Positions 8,874 to 19,493 of a stretch of DNA of 64,000 nucleotides are shown here, one piece after another (within the stretch, counting starts at the first letter, position 1; every line of letters begins with the position of its first letter). Below the pieces are notes generated by a model. That model did not search any database and had not been told where the DNA came from. It was given only the letters and a program-made list of their open reading frames with translations. The translations under genes were made by a program, and so were the position numbers. The stretch is from JBBRVW01 sp038246545 (GTDB taxonomy: Bacteria; Actinomycetota; Actinomycetes; JACCUZ01): positions 1-64,000 of the forward strand of contig JBBRVW010000024.1 in the NCBI GenBank assembly GCA_038246545.1, given 5' to 3'.

Positions 8874-9920
8874 GTGACCCGTCGTACCGTCGTCCGCCCG
8901 GCCCTCGCCGTGCTCGCCCTCGCCGGGCTGGCCGCGGCCGCGACCGGCAGTCCGGCGTCGGCCGGCCCTGCCGCGGGCACCGCGTCCGCCACGGTGTTCA
9001 TGGTCAACCCGGTGCAGTCCGGCGGCGACGAGTCCCTCACCGACCAGAAGGACTCGGCTACCGCGGTCCCGGCGAAGGAGTACTACGCCGTCACGCTGAC
9101 GAACCTCGACGGCAGCGGCTACCTCCGTGGTGACTGGGTCAACATCGTCAGCGAGACCGGCGACCCGGCCTTCGCCGCTCCTGGCGGCAGCTACTCCTAC
9201 GACCGGCACGACGACCGGTTCGAGCAGGTGATGGCCTACTACTGGGTCACCCAGGCGCAGCTCTACCTGCAGCGCCTCGGCTTCGGCGGCGCATCGGGAG
9301 ACCTGCGGGCGGTCAACGCCGAGTCGCAGGACGTCCGGATCAACCAGTACGGCGCGGACAACTCGTTCTCCTGGGACAAGAAGGACCTGCTGCGCTTCGG
9401 CAAGGGCGGCGTCGACGACGCCGAAGACGCCGAGGTGATCGTGCACGAGTACGGCCACGCCGTGCACGACGCACAGGTGCCCGGCTTCGGCAGCTCGCTG
9501 GACGCCGGCTCGATCGGCGAGGCCTTCGGCGACTACCTGGCCGTCTCGGTCGGCCTCGCCGTCGGCGGTGCGCCGGCAGCCGGCGTGCCGGCGGCCTGCG
9601 TCATGGACTGGGACGCCACGTCGTACACGTCGACGGTTCCGCACTGCCTGCGCCGCGTCGACACGACCCTCACCGTCGCCCAACGCAAGGGTGAGGTGCA
9701 CTACGACGGCCAGATCTGGTCGCGAGCGCTGTGGGACATCCGCACGGCGCTCGGTGACCGGACGGCCAACCGCATCATCGTCAACGCGCAGTTCGGCTTC
9801 GCCCCGGACACCAGCTTTGCCGCCGCGGCGACCAAGACCGTGCAGACCGCGCAGGCGATGTACGGCACGAAGGCCGCCAACGCGGTAACGAAGGCGTTCC
9901 AGGCGCGCGGCATCCTCTGA
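8874..9920 (+). CDS. Secreted M4/M36-like zinc metallopeptidase
   Basis: The 348-residue protein begins with a signal peptide (RR, then a hydrophobic stretch, then ASA near residue 29) and is predicted to be exported. HEYGH at about 191-195 gives the two zinc histidines and catalytic glutamate of gluzincins, and SIGEAFGDY near 214-222 supplies the third ligand glutamate in the thermolysin/fungalysin arrangement. No separate propeptide (FTP or PepSY) is obvious, which makes it short for M4 or M36 enzymes. The start is GTG at 8874 with TGGAG upstream, chosen over a TTG at 8862. It overlaps no neighbour and ends three bases from the convergent VOC gene. Natural substrates are unknown. Confidence 0.82.
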   Translation: MTRRTVVRPALAVLALAGLAAAATGSPASAGPAAGTASATVFMVNPVQSGGDESLTDQKDSATAVPAKEYYAVTLTNLDGSGYLRGDWVNIVSETGDPAFAAPGGSYSYDRHDDRFEQVMAYYWVTQAQLYLQRLGFGGASGDLRAVNAESQDVRINQYGADNSFSWDKKDLLRFGKGGVDDAEDAEVIVHEYGHAVHDAQVPGFGSSLDAGSIGEAFGDYLAVSVGLAVGGAPAAGVPAACVMDWDATSYTSTVPHCLRRVDTTLTVAQRKGEVHYDGQIWSRALWDIRTALGDRTANRIIVNAQFGFAPDTSFAAAATKTVQTAQAMYGTKAANAVTKAFQARGIL

Positions 9921-9923
9921 CCG

Positions 9924-10334
9924 TCAGTCGACCCAGGTGTGGAACCCGATGAGGTTGCCGTCGAGGTCGAGCACGTGGAACTCCCGGGTGCCGAAGTCGG
10001 TGGTGTCCACGGAGTCGCTGACCGGGTGTAGGACGCCGGCGGCCTGCATCTCGGCGTACAACGCGTCGACGTCGGTGACCTCGATGCGGCAGCTCGCGGT
10101 CCCGGCCAGGAACGACTCGGCGCCGCTGCGCACCGGGCCCTCGCCACTGGCCGGCCGGGACGCCCACGATCGGTCGGCCGGCTCCCACAGGTGCAGGACG
10201 GCATCGTCGCGGCGCAGGACCGCGAACCCGCCGTCGTGGTGGAGCGCCTCGAAGCCGAGTCGCTCGCGGTAGAACGCCACGGCGGCCACGACGTCGCGGG
10301 CCGGGAAGGCCGGGATGGTGCGACCCATGGTCAT
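9924..10334 (-). CDS. VOC-family (glyoxalase/bleomycin-resistance-like) protein
   Basis: The 136-residue protein is one vicinal-oxygen-chelate domain made of two beta-alpha-beta-beta-beta halves: IPAFPARDVVAAVAFYRERLGFEA at the N-terminus and REFHVLDLDGNLIGF near the C-terminus. It resembles antibiotic-binding members (bleomycin-resistance type) as much as enzymes, and metal ligands are not clear. The ATG at 10334 is preferred because TAGCGT lies seven bases upstream, matching the leaderless pattern. It is divergent from the acetyltransferase at 10359, with only 24 bases between start codons and the two -10 boxes back to back. Confidence 0.8.
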   Translation of the reverse strand: MTMGRTIPAFPARDVVAAVAFYRERLGFEALHHDGGFAVLRRDDAVLHLWEPADRSWASRPASGEGPVRSGAESFLAGTASCRIEVTDVDALYAEMQAAGVLHPVSDSVDTTDFGTREFHVLDLDGNLIGFHTWVD

Positions 10335-10358
10335 GCTCGTCACGCTACTTTCAGCCGC

Positions 10359-10976
10359 GTGACCCGCGCCCCCGAAACCGTCGAGCTCGGCAACCACGTC
10401 GTCCGGCTCACGCCGGCCCCGACCGGCGACGCCGATGGCCTGTTCGCGGCGTTGGACGACGAGCGGGTCTGGGCCGCCGGGTACGGCGGCGGCCCGGCCG
10501 GCCGGTGGGCCGATGTCGGGGCCGCCCGAGAATGGCTGGCGTCGTCCGGCCGGGGCGTCACCGGACCGCGCCGGTGCTGGGTCGTGCGGCTGGCCACCGA
10601 CTCCGACCTCGGCGCCGCCGGCACCGTCGTCGGCACCAGCAGCCTGGCCGAGTGGGACCTCACGCACGAGCGCATCCACCTCGGCTGGACGGCGTACGGG
10701 CCGCCGTGGTGGGCCGGTCCGGTCAACCCGGCCTGCAAGCTCGCGCTGCTCGGGTACGCCTTCGACGACCTCGGCTTCGGCCGGGTCAAGCTGCAGACCG
10801 ATCTCGTCAACAGCCGGTCCCAGGCGGCGATCGCGAAGCTCGGCGCGGCCCGCGAGGGCGTGCTCCGCCGGCACCTCAGGCGGGCCGACGGAAGCTGGCG
10901 CGACTCGGTGATCTTCTCGGTCCTGGCCGACGAGTGGCCCGCGGTGAAGGCCGGGCTGCAGCGGCGCCTCGCCTGA
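10359..10976 (+). CDS. GNAT-family N-acetyltransferase, RimJ/RimL type
   Basis: The 205-residue protein resembles the RimJ/RimL branch of GNAT enzymes: ETVELGNHVVRLTP at the start, an internal WWAGPVNPACKLALLGYAFDDLGFGRVKLQTDLVNSRSQAAIAKLG segment that forms the acetyl-CoA site, and REGVLRRHLRRADGSWRDSVIFSVL at the end. It may acetylate a protein N-terminus, amino acid or small amine. GTG at 10359 is the first codon after TACTTT and a 7-base gap, so the message is probably leaderless and the longer open frame upstream is not used. It shares its promoter gap with the VOC gene. Confidence 0.85.
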   Translation: MTRAPETVELGNHVVRLTPAPTGDADGLFAALDDERVWAAGYGGGPAGRWADVGAAREWLASSGRGVTGPRRCWVVRLATDSDLGAAGTVVGTSSLAEWDLTHERIHLGWTAYGPPWWAGPVNPACKLALLGYAFDDLGFGRVKLQTDLVNSRSQAAIAKLGAAREGVLRRHLRRADGSWRDSVIFSVLADEWPAVKAGLQRRLA

Positions 10977-11050
10977 CCGGCACCGAACGCCGGCACTTCA
11001 CACGGGGTGCGGTCGCCTTGCACGGGTTGCACGCCGTGGGAGGCACCGGT

Positions 11051-11070
11051 CGATCACGTATACGTGATCG
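11051..11070. repeat. Perfect 20-base palindrome (family B core)
   Basis: CGATCACGTATACGTGATCG is identical to its own reverse complement. It lies in the 210-base gap between the acetyltransferase stop and the aminotransferase start, about 115 bases before the latter. The GATCACG...CGTGATC core recurs in the gaps at 24379-24410, 24447-24466 and 44029-44068. Here it could be an operator for the aminotransferase gene or an extragenic palindrome. No other feature is seen in the gap. Confidence 0.6.
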
Positions 11071-11186
11071 CCGGACGCCGGACGCCGCCCGAGAGGGCGA
11101 ACACGAACACGCCGCACAGGTCGAGCACCAGCGTGAGCGTGGACGGTGACATGGCCGTCAGGCTAGGCAGGACTAATCTGCCGGTC

Positions 11187-12575
11187 ATGACCGACCTGTC
11201 GACCGCGAGCCCGTCCACCGGCCCCACCCCCGACCCGGCTGCGGGCGCCCGGGTCTACGAGCTGGACCGCGCCCACGTCTTCCACTCCTGGTCCGCCCAG
11301 GCGCTCATCTCGCCGATGGTGGTGGCGGGGGCGGAGGGTTGCTACCTCTGGGACTACGACGGCAACCGCTACCTCGACTTCTCCTCGCAGCTGGTCAACA
11401 TCAACATCGGCCACCAGCACCCGAAGGTCGTCGCGGCGATCCAGGAGCAGGCCGGGAAGCTGACGACGATCGCGCCGCAGCACGCCAACGACAAGCGCTC
11501 GGAGTGCGCCCGGCTGATCGCCGAGCGGGCGCCGGCCGACCTCAACAAGGTCTTCTTCACCAACGGCGGCGCCGACGCGATCGAGAACGCCGTGCGGATG
11601 GCGCGGCTGCACACCGGCCGGCACAAGGTGCTCACGACCTACCGCAGCTACCACGGCAACACCGCGACCGCGATCCAGATGACCGGCGACCCGCGTCGCT
11701 GGGCCAACGACGGTGGCGCCACCGGCGTCGTGCACTTCTTCGGCCCGTACGCCTATCGGTCGCCGTTCTGGTCGGACTCGGTGGAGCAGGAGTGCGAGCG
11801 GGCCTTGGAGCACCTCGAGCAGGTCGTCGCGTTCGAGGGCCCCGGCACCATCGCGGCGCTTGTGCTCGAGTCCATCCCCGGCACCGCCGGCATCCTCGTG
11901 CCGCCGGACGGCTACCTCGCGGGTGTCCGCGACCTGTGCGACCGCTACGGCATCGTCTACGTCGCCGACGAGGTGATGGCCGGCTTCGGCCGCGCCGGCG
12001 AGTGGTTCGCGGTCGACCGGTGGGACGTCCGGCCGGACCTCATCGCCTTCGCCAAGGGCAGCAACTCCGGCTACGTGCCGCTCGGCGGCGTCATCATCTC
12101 CGACGCGATCGCCGACACCTTCGCCGAGCGGGCCTTCCCCGGCGGCCTGACCTACAGCGGTCACCCGCTCGCCTGCGCGGCGGCGGTCGCGAGCATGACC
12201 GCGATGGCCGAGGAGGGCATCATCGAGAACGCCCGCCGGGTCGGCGAGGACGTGCTCGGTCCCGGCCTCCGGGACCTGGCCGGGCGGCACCCGTCGGTCG
12301 GTGAGGTGCGCGGCCTGGGTGTCTTCTGGGCCCTGGACCTCGTCAAGGACAAGGCCACCCGCGAGATGCTGGTGCCCTACAACGCCGCCGGCGAGGCGAA
12401 CGCGCCGATGGCTCAGCTGGTCGCGGCGTGCAAGAGCCGCGGCCTGCTGCCGTTCGTCAACTTCAACCGGCTGCACGTCGTCCCGCCGTGCACCATCTCC
12501 GACGAGGAGGCCAAGGAGGGGCTGGCGATCCTCGACGAGGCGCTCACCGTCGCCGACGAGCACACCACCGGATGA
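11187..12575 (+). CDS. Class III (omega) aminotransferase
   Basis: The 462-residue enzyme belongs to the class III pyridoxal-phosphate aminotransferases. Visible landmarks are YLDFSSQLVNINIGHQHPKV near residue 64, GGADAIENAVRMAR (PLP phosphate binding), VADEVMAGFGRAGEW with the cofactor-contacting Asp, and FAKGSNSGYVPLGG, where Lys290 is the likely Schiff-base lysine. Such enzymes move amino groups from diamines, beta-alanine or other omega-amino acids to pyruvate or 2-oxoglutarate, and the actual donor is not evident. ATG 11187 is preceded by TAATCT and seven bases, suggesting leaderless transcription. The next gene is an acidic unknown that may be independently transcribed. Confidence 0.88.
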   Translation: MTDLSTASPSTGPTPDPAAGARVYELDRAHVFHSWSAQALISPMVVAGAEGCYLWDYDGNRYLDFSSQLVNINIGHQHPKVVAAIQEQAGKLTTIAPQHANDKRSECARLIAERAPADLNKVFFTNGGADAIENAVRMARLHTGRHKVLTTYRSYHGNTATAIQMTGDPRRWANDGGATGVVHFFGPYAYRSPFWSDSVEQECERALEHLEQVVAFEGPGTIAALVLESIPGTAGILVPPDGYLAGVRDLCDRYGIVYVADEVMAGFGRAGEWFAVDRWDVRPDLIAFAKGSNSGYVPLGGVIISDAIADTFAERAFPGGLTYSGHPLACAAAVASMTAMAEEGIIENARRVGEDVLGPGLRDLAGRHPSVGEVRGLGVFWALDLVKDKATREMLVPYNAAGEANAPMAQLVAACKSRGLLPFVNFNRLHVVPPCTISDEEAKEGLAILDEALTVADEHTTG

Positions 12576-12603
12576 CCCGCTCCTCGTTGGTAGCGTCGCC
12601 GCG

Positions 12604-13184
12604 ATGAGCTACGACATCTTCTTCGTCCGCCGGGACCCTGGGCAGACGTTCGAGGACGCGCTGGAGGGCGTCGAGGAGTCGTACGAGGGCGGTGACCCGG
12701 GGCCGCTCACGGACGAGGACCTCGAGCAGTGGGACGCGCTGCTCCCGGCCGCGCGGGAGATCCTCGGGTCCGGCGCCGAGCTCACCCAGGACCACGACGA
12801 GAGCCGTGAGCTCACCGACCCGGTCAGCGGCATCGGCCTCACGCTGGTCTCGGGCGAGCTGCAGATCCACGTCCCCGAGAGCACGGCCACCGGTGACGAC
12901 GACCTCGCCGTCATGGCCCGGGTCTACGACCTGGCCCGGGCTGTCGAGGACGCGACCGGTCTCGAGGGCTACGACCCGCAGCTCGGCGAGCCGGTCAGCG
13001 ACGCCAGCGACACCTCGCCGACCCGGCGGCTCTGGGTCGGCGAGGACGACGACGACGAGGACGACCGGTACGACGGGCCCGGCGCCACGGTGCCGGCGGC
13101 CGCCGCCCGGGGTGCGCTCGACCCGGAGCCGTTCGACCCCGAACCCCCCGCACGGTCACGTCGCTGGTGGGAGTTCTGGAAGCC

Positions 13185-13188
<4 letters not shown>
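12604..13188 (+). CDS. Conserved hypothetical acidic protein
   Basis: I do not recognise this 194-residue protein as a characterised family. The N-terminal 130 residues (MSYDIFFVRRDPGQTFEDALE..., then ILGSGAELTQDHDE... and GIGLTLVSGELQIHVPE) look like a folded alpha/beta domain found as a stand-alone actinobacterial hypothetical. It is followed by a disordered acidic run (EDDDDEDDR, about 152-160), a proline/alanine linker and a tryptophan-rich end (RRWWEFWKP). The start is supported by TAGCGT seven bases upstream. Its stop overlaps the purD start by four bases (GTGA), so the two are probably translationally coupled. Confidence 0.75.
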
Positions 13189-14462
<1,274 letters not shown>

Positions 14463-14493
14463 GGTCGGTGCGCCGGTGCGGGACACTGGCGGC

Positions 14494-15930
14494 GTGACCT
14501 CCCCCACCCCGCAGATCCCCGACGTCCTCGCCGCCCGCTACGCGAGCCCCGAGCTGATCCGGGTGTGGTCCCCGGAGAGCAAGGTGGTGCTGGAGCGGCG
14601 GCTGTGGATCGCGGTGCTGTCGGCGCAGCGTGAGCTCGGCGTCGCCGTGCCCGAGGGCGTGGTCGAGGCGTACGAGAAGGTCGTCGACGTCGTCGACCTC
14701 GACTCGATCCGCGCCCGCGAGGCGGTCACCCGTCACGACGTGAAGGCCCGGATCGAGGAGTTCTCGGCGCTGGCCGGCCACGAGCACGTGCACAAGGGCA
14801 TGACCAGTCGCGACCTCACCGAGAACGTCGAGCAGCTGCAGGTGCGGTCGTCCCTGGAGCTGGTTCGTGACCGGGCCGTGGCGGCGCTGGTCCGGTTGTC
14901 GCGCCTCGCGGTCGAGCACGAGGGGCTGGTGATGGCCGGCCGCAGCCACAACGTCGCGGCCCAGGCGACGACCCTCGGCAAGCGGTTCGCCACGGCGGCC
15001 GAGGAGCTGTTGGTCGCCGTCGAGCGGGTCGAGGAGCTCATCGCCCGCTACCCGCTGCGCGGCATCAAGGGCCCCGTCGGCACGGCGCAGGACCAGCTCG
15101 ACCTGCTCGACGGCGACGCCGCGAAGCTGGCCGACCTCGAGCAGCGGGTGGCCACCCACCTCGGCTTCGAGCGGGTGATGACCAGCGTCGGGCAGGTCTA
15201 CCCGCGGTCCCTCGACCTCGATGCGGTGTCCGCGCTGGTGCAGCTGGCTGCCGGGCCGTCCAGCCTCGCGACGACCATCCGGCTGATGGCCGGCCAGGAG
15301 CTCGCCACCGAGGGGTTCCGTGCCGGGCAGGTCGGCTCGAGCGCGATGCCGCACAAGATGAACACCCGCTCCTGCGAGCGGGTCAACGGCCTGGCCGTCG
15401 TGCTGCGCGGGTACCTGTCGATGGTCGGTGAGCTCGCCGGTGCGCAGTGGAACGAGGGCGACGTCTTCTGCTCGGTGGTGCGCCGGGTCGCGCTGCCGGA
15501 CGCGTTCTTCGCCGCCGACGGGCTCTTCCAGACCCTCCTCACCGTTCTCGACGAGTTCGGCGCGTACCCGGCGGTGGTCGCCCGCGAGCTGGACCGCTAC
15601 CTGCCCTTCCTCGCCACCACCAAGGTCCTGATGGCGGCTGTCCGCAACGGCGTCGGTCGCGAGCAGGCGCACGAGGCCATCAAGGAGCACGCGGTCGCGG
15701 TCGCGCTCGGGATGCGCGAGCAGGGCAGCAGCGACAACGACCTGTTCGACCGGCTGGCTGCCGACCCGCGGCTCGGCCTGACCCGCGACCAGCTCGACTC
15801 CCTCGTCTCCGACCCGGCCGGCTTCACCGGCGCCGCCGGCGCGCAGGTGGCAGCGGTCGTGGAGCGCGTCCAGGCAGTCGTGGCCCGCCACCTGGAGGCG
15901 GCGGCGTACGTGCCAGGCCCGATCCTCTAG
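14494..15930 (+). CDS. purB: Adenylosuccinate lyase
   Basis: The 478-residue lyase acts twice in purine synthesis: it removes fumarate from SAICAR and from adenylosuccinate. The fumarase-superfamily signature GSSAMPHKMN lies at about 281-290, and catalytic histidine regions GMTSRDLTEN and GRSHNVAAQ are present. The start is GTG at 14494. The TAG stop overlaps the stop of the convergent SARP gene within the shared CTAG at 15927-15930, leaving no room for a conventional terminator between them. Confidence 0.97.
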   Translation: MTSPTPQIPDVLAARYASPELIRVWSPESKVVLERRLWIAVLSAQRELGVAVPEGVVEAYEKVVDVVDLDSIRAREAVTRHDVKARIEEFSALAGHEHVHKGMTSRDLTENVEQLQVRSSLELVRDRAVAALVRLSRLAVEHEGLVMAGRSHNVAAQATTLGKRFATAAEELLVAVERVEELIARYPLRGIKGPVGTAQDQLDLLDGDAAKLADLEQRVATHLGFERVMTSVGQVYPRSLDLDAVSALVQLAAGPSSLATTIRLMAGQELATEGFRAGQVGSSAMPHKMNTRSCERVNGLAVVLRGYLSMVGELAGAQWNEGDVFCSVVRRVALPDAFFAADGLFQTLLTVLDEFGAYPAVVARELDRYLPFLATTKVLMAAVRNGVGREQAHEAIKEHAVAVALGMREQGSSDNDLFDRLAADPRLGLTRDQLDSLVSDPAGFTGAAGAQVAAVVERVQAVVARHLEAAAYVPGPIL

Positions 15931-18900
15931 CTTGCTGCGTCGAGCGCGGCCCGCAGCTCGGCGAGGTTCCGCTGCTCCCAGGGCGGCAGCTGCACGCCGG
16001 TCGTCCGGGAGGCGGCTTGCAGCCCGTCGACGTGCTGCCCGGCAGTACTGACCTCGCCCGCTGCCAGAGCCCCGGCTGCCGACTCCAACAACCACACCAC
16101 CCGCTCGGGCGGAAGCGCCTCCTCGGCGAGGGTCGGCGCCACGCTGGCCAGCAGGCGGGGTACCTCCGCAGTCTGCCCGACCAGCCGGCTCAAACGGGCC
16201 CGGCGCACGACCAGCCGGGCGAGGTGGCTGGCGTCGGCGACACCCCCGACCCGTTGCTGGGCGGGGGCAAGGACGGCGAGCGCAGGTTCGTGCCGGCCGT
16301 CAGCGGTGTACAGGTCCGCCAGTGCCGCGGCGCCGAGCACGGTGTGCAGGGTGCGCCCCGCAGAGGACGCGGACCGGAGCACCCGAGTGAGGTGCCGCTC
16401 AGCCTCGTCCCGGTGGCCCTCGTGGTGCGCCAGCTGGCCCGCGGCGAAGGTGACGATGTCCTCCCAGCGAGCGGTGACCCGTCGCGACACGAGTCGCGTC
16501 GCCCGGGCGAGGTAGCTCCGGGCCGCCTCGAGGTTCCCCGTCTGGAGGTGGACCAGGGCAAGGCGTGCCGCGTTGACGGCGATGATCCGTCGGTCACCTT
16601 CGAGCTCGGCACGGCGGAGTGCCTCTTCCTGCCAGGAGAGCGCGGTGGGCACCGACCGGTGCAGCCAGACCGCGGCCAGGTTGTACGAGGCACCGCACCG
16701 CACAGCGTCCGGAGCCGTCGGCCCGTAGCGGACCACCGCGTGCTCGGAGCGGTCGGCGGCACCGAAGACGGCTTCGCTCGCCTCCGCAGAACGGACCGGG
16801 TCGTCCAGGGTGTCACCCAGCGTCTGCAGCGCGAACGCCTCCACCGGGGGGTCGCAGTCATGACGGGCGAGCTCGACCGCTTCGGCGGCGGCCGCTGCCG
16901 CCTCCGGTCGGTTGATGGTGCCGCGCAACCAGGCCCAGTACGTGAGGCCGATCGCCCGCGCAGGTGCGTCGGGACCGGCCAGCGTCAGAGCGTCGGCCAG
17001 CCGTCTCTCTCCCTCGGGCTCGTGCCCCGCCTCGAACCACAAGGTCATCGCGTCGACGACCACTTGAAGATGCGCCGCTACCTCCCCGCGGCTTGCGTGC
17101 GTATCGATGGCTGCCCGGATGTTGTCGGCCTCGGCGACGGCAGCGGCCAGCCACCGGTCCGAGTCAGGCCCCTCGCTCTTCGCTGCGAGCTGGGTGCACC
17201 AGGCCGAGTACCACTGCGCGTGCCGCATCTGTAGCTCGCCTCGGGCGGGGCCGAGTACCTGTGGCGATATCTCGTCGGTGAAGTCGCGCACGGTCTGCAG
17301 CAGTCGGAACCGGCGCTCATCGCCGGACGGCGCCATGACCTGCACGAGATTCCGGTCGACGAGGTTGAAGAGCCCTTCCGTCACCGCACCGCTCACGGCA
17401 GGCCCGATGTCCGGGCAGATGCCCTCGACGGCGGCGACCGTGCATCCCCCCGCGAAGACTGCCAGGCAGCACAGCAGCGACTGCTCGTCGACGGGGAGCA
17501 TGTCGTAGCTCCAGCGAATGGTCGCGCGCAGGGTTCGGTGCCGCGTCGGTGCATCGCGCCTCCGGTCCGGCAGGTCGAGGGAACCGGCCAGGCGAGCGGC
17601 CAGGTCGGCGGGCGCGAGCATCCGGAGCCATGGCGCGACGATCTCCAGGGCGAGCGGGAGGCCGTCGAGCCGTGTGGCGATGCGTGCGACATCGGCAGCG
17701 TTGCCCTCGGTGAGAGCGAAGTCCGGCTGGTGGGCACGAGCCCGGTCCATCAGTAGCTGCACGGAGGCGATGTCCCGCAGCCCCTCGACTGACACGGCGG
17801 AGTCGACGACTGGCACCGCCAGCAGCGGCACGGGGTACTGCTGCTCGCCGGCCAGCCGGAGGGGCTCCCGGGAGGTCGCGAGCAGCCGGAGCTCACGAGT
17901 GGTGCGGCGCAGCTCGTCGACCACGGTGCGCACACCGGAGAGCTGCTCGAGGTTGTCCAGCACGAGGAGTCCGACGATGCCGGCGAGATGCTCGGCGAGG
18001 GCCTGGAGCGGGTCGGTGCCCGCTGCTGTGTGCAGGCCCACGGCGGCGGCGACCACTGCCGGGACGGCCGCCGGTTCGCGCACCTCGGACAGGTCGACGA
18101 ACCAGCCAGGTCCCGTCCTCTGCGCGTACTGGTGCAGCACCTCGGAGGCCAGCCGCGTCTTGCCCGAACCGCCGGCCCCGGTCAGGGTGAGGAGCCGGTG
18201 GGTGGTCAGCAGGTCGAGGACCTCGTGCATCTCGCGGTCGCGGCCGACGAACGTGTCCGCGCGCGTTCCGGGGTGCGGTGGCGGGGCGGCCGTGGCGCCC
18301 GGACGGGTGCGGACCTGCAGCTCCGGGTCGCCGCGCAGCACCCGGCTGTGCATTGCCGTCAACGTCGGACCGGGGTCGGCGCCGAGGTCGTCACGGAGCG
18401 CGCGTCGGGTCACGTCGAACGCTGCCAGCGCCTCCGCCTGCTGCCCGGCCGCCGTCAGCGCCCACATGAGCAGCTCGGTGACGGACTCGCGCAACGGGTC
18501 GCGCGCCCGGACCTCGGCCAGCACCGCGGCCACGTCGGTCGGGTGGCCCCCGGACGCGAGCGTCAACCGCGCCCAGGACTCCGTGACGGAGAGCCGCTCC
18601 CCCTCCAGCCGGGCGGTGAGGAGTTGGTGGAAGGGCTCCCGGGAGAGGTCGACCAGCGCGGGTCCGCGCCACAGGTCGAGGGCGTCCCCGAACCGTTCCG
18701 CGGCCTCCTTCGCGAGTCCTGCTGCCTCGGCCTCTCGCCCGCGGGCGACCAGCGCGCCGAAGGCGAGCAGGTCGCACTCCTCGGCCGTCAGGGAGAGGCG
18801 GTAGCCGGCACCGACGGTGGCCACCGTCTCGCGGCCCAGCACCTTCCGCCAGGCCGACACGTAGGTCTGGACGATGTTGACGGCGGACTCCGGTGGTTCC

Positions 18901-19070
18901 TGACCCCACACCCGGTCGACGAGCGCGGTCACCGGCACGACCTCGTTGACCTCGAGGGCCAGCACGGCCAGGAGCCCACGCCGCCGCGCCCCCGCGGGTC
19001 CCGTCAGCTCGCCACCGACCCGGACCTCGAACGGACCCAGGACCCCGACGTGGAGCAGGGCGCCACCCAC
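15927..19070 (-). CDS. SARP-family regulator with NB-ARC ATPase and TPR-like region (AfsR-like)
   Basis: The 1047-residue protein has the three-part AfsR layout. Residues 5-95 form an OmpR-like winged helix (GVLGPFEVRVGG...VTALVDRVWG...YVSAWRKVLG), 96-246 a bacterial transcriptional activation domain ending ADPGPTLTAMHSRVL, and 298-305 (GAGGSGKT) is the P-loop of an NB-ARC ATPase with LLVLDNLEQL as Walker B. The last 400 residues are alanine-rich helical repeats, probably TPR. Such proteins activate secondary metabolism or other regulons by binding direct repeats near -35 boxes. GTG 19070 is preceded by AGGGGG. It is divergent from a small lipoprotein gene, a plausible target. No biosynthetic cluster is adjacent. 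Confidence 0.9.
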   Translation of the reverse strand: MGGALLHVGVLGPFEVRVGGELTGPAGARRRGLLAVLALEVNEVVPVTALVDRVWGQEPPESAVNIVQTYVSAWRKVLGRETVATVGAGYRLSLTAEECDLLAFGALVARGREAEAAGLAKEAAERFGDALDLWRGPALVDLSREPFHQLLTARLEGERLSVTESWARLTLASGGHPTDVAAVLAEVRARDPLRESVTELLMWALTAAGQQAEALAAFDVTRRALRDDLGADPGPTLTAMHSRVLRGDPELQVRTRPGATAAPPPHPGTRADTFVGRDREMHEVLDLLTTHRLLTLTGAGGSGKTRLASEVLHQYAQRTGPGWFVDLSEVREPAAVPAVVAAAVGLHTAAGTDPLQALAEHLAGIVGLLVLDNLEQLSGVRTVVDELRRTTRELRLLATSREPLRLAGEQQYPVPLLAVPVVDSAVSVEGLRDIASVQLLMDRARAHQPDFALTEGNAADVARIATRLDGLPLALEIVAPWLRMLAPADLAARLAGSLDLPDRRRDAPTRHRTLRATIRWSYDMLPVDEQSLLCCLAVFAGGCTVAAVEGICPDIGPAVSGAVTEGLFNLVDRNLVQVMAPSGDERRFRLLQTVRDFTDEISPQVLGPARGELQMRHAQWYSAWCTQLAAKSEGPDSDRWLAAAVAEADNIRAAIDTHASRGEVAAHLQVVVDAMTLWFEAGHEPEGERRLADALTLAGPDAPARAIGLTYWAWLRGTINRPEAAAAAAEAVELARHDCDPPVEAFALQTLGDTLDDPVRSAEASEAVFGAADRSEHAVVRYGPTAPDAVRCGASYNLAAVWLHRSVPTALSWQEEALRRAELEGDRRIIAVNAARLALVHLQTGNLEAARSYLARATRLVSRRVTARWEDIVTFAAGQLAHHEGHRDEAERHLTRVLRSASSAGRTLHTVLGAAALADLYTADGRHEPALAVLAPAQQRVGGVADASHLARLVVRRARLSRLVGQTAEVPRLLASVAPTLAEEALPPERVVWLLESAAGALAAGEVSTAGQHVDGLQAASRTTGVQLPPWEQRNLAELRAALDAAS

Positions 19071-19211
19071 GTCGTCACCCCCTTGCTCGGTCCACGTCAG
19101 TCAACCAGAGGACCGACCCGGTTTCAGTCGGGCTGGAGCGGCGTTCCAGGGAGCTCGACGACGGTGGCACCAGACCCCGGGACGGACCCGGGAGACGACA
19201 AGGGAGCCACC

Positions 19212-19484
19212 ATGAACACCACCGCCATCATCCGGCCGTCAGCCATCGCCGCAGGACTTTTCGCCGCGCTCGTCCTGACCGCGTGCGGCAGTGACCCCAG
19301 CCGCGCCGGCTCGACCGACGGGACAACTCCCGCCGCGCAGTCCCGGCCCCTGTCGGTGACGGACGGCGGAAACGCCCGGGAGCACCTCGCGTACCGCGAT
19401 CTCGCGGCGGCCCGCGGCAGCGACGTCAACCCCTTCGAGCACCTGGGGCACCGCGGGTCCGCCGACGACGCAGGGTCCAGGTGA
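19212..19484 (+). CDS. Small putative lipoprotein, unknown function
   Basis: This 90-residue protein begins with a type II signal peptide: a short N-region, the hydrophobic stretch AIAAGLFAALVL and the lipobox LTAC with Cys25 as the lipidation site. The mature part is short, polar and apparently unstructured (SVTDGGNAREHLAYRDLAAARGSDVNPFEHL), with no family I recognise. AAGGGAG lies seven bases before the ATG. It is transcribed away from the SARP-type regulator across a 141-base gap that holds CTGGA-N7-TCCAG. The arrangement is reminiscent of a regulator with a small dedicated target, but that is inference. Confidence 0.7.
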   Translation: MNTTAIIRPSAIAAGLFAALVLTACGSDPSRAGSTDGTTPAAQSRPLSVTDGGNAREHLAYRDLAAARGSDVNPFEHLGHRGSADDAGSR

Positions 19485-19493
19485 GGGACCAGC

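Noticed and set aside
19097..19129. TCAGTC at 19097 and 19124 as SARP binding repeats
   Set aside because: The spacing of 27 bases does not fit the usual 11- or 22-base periodicity of SARP direct repeats, and only six bases match.
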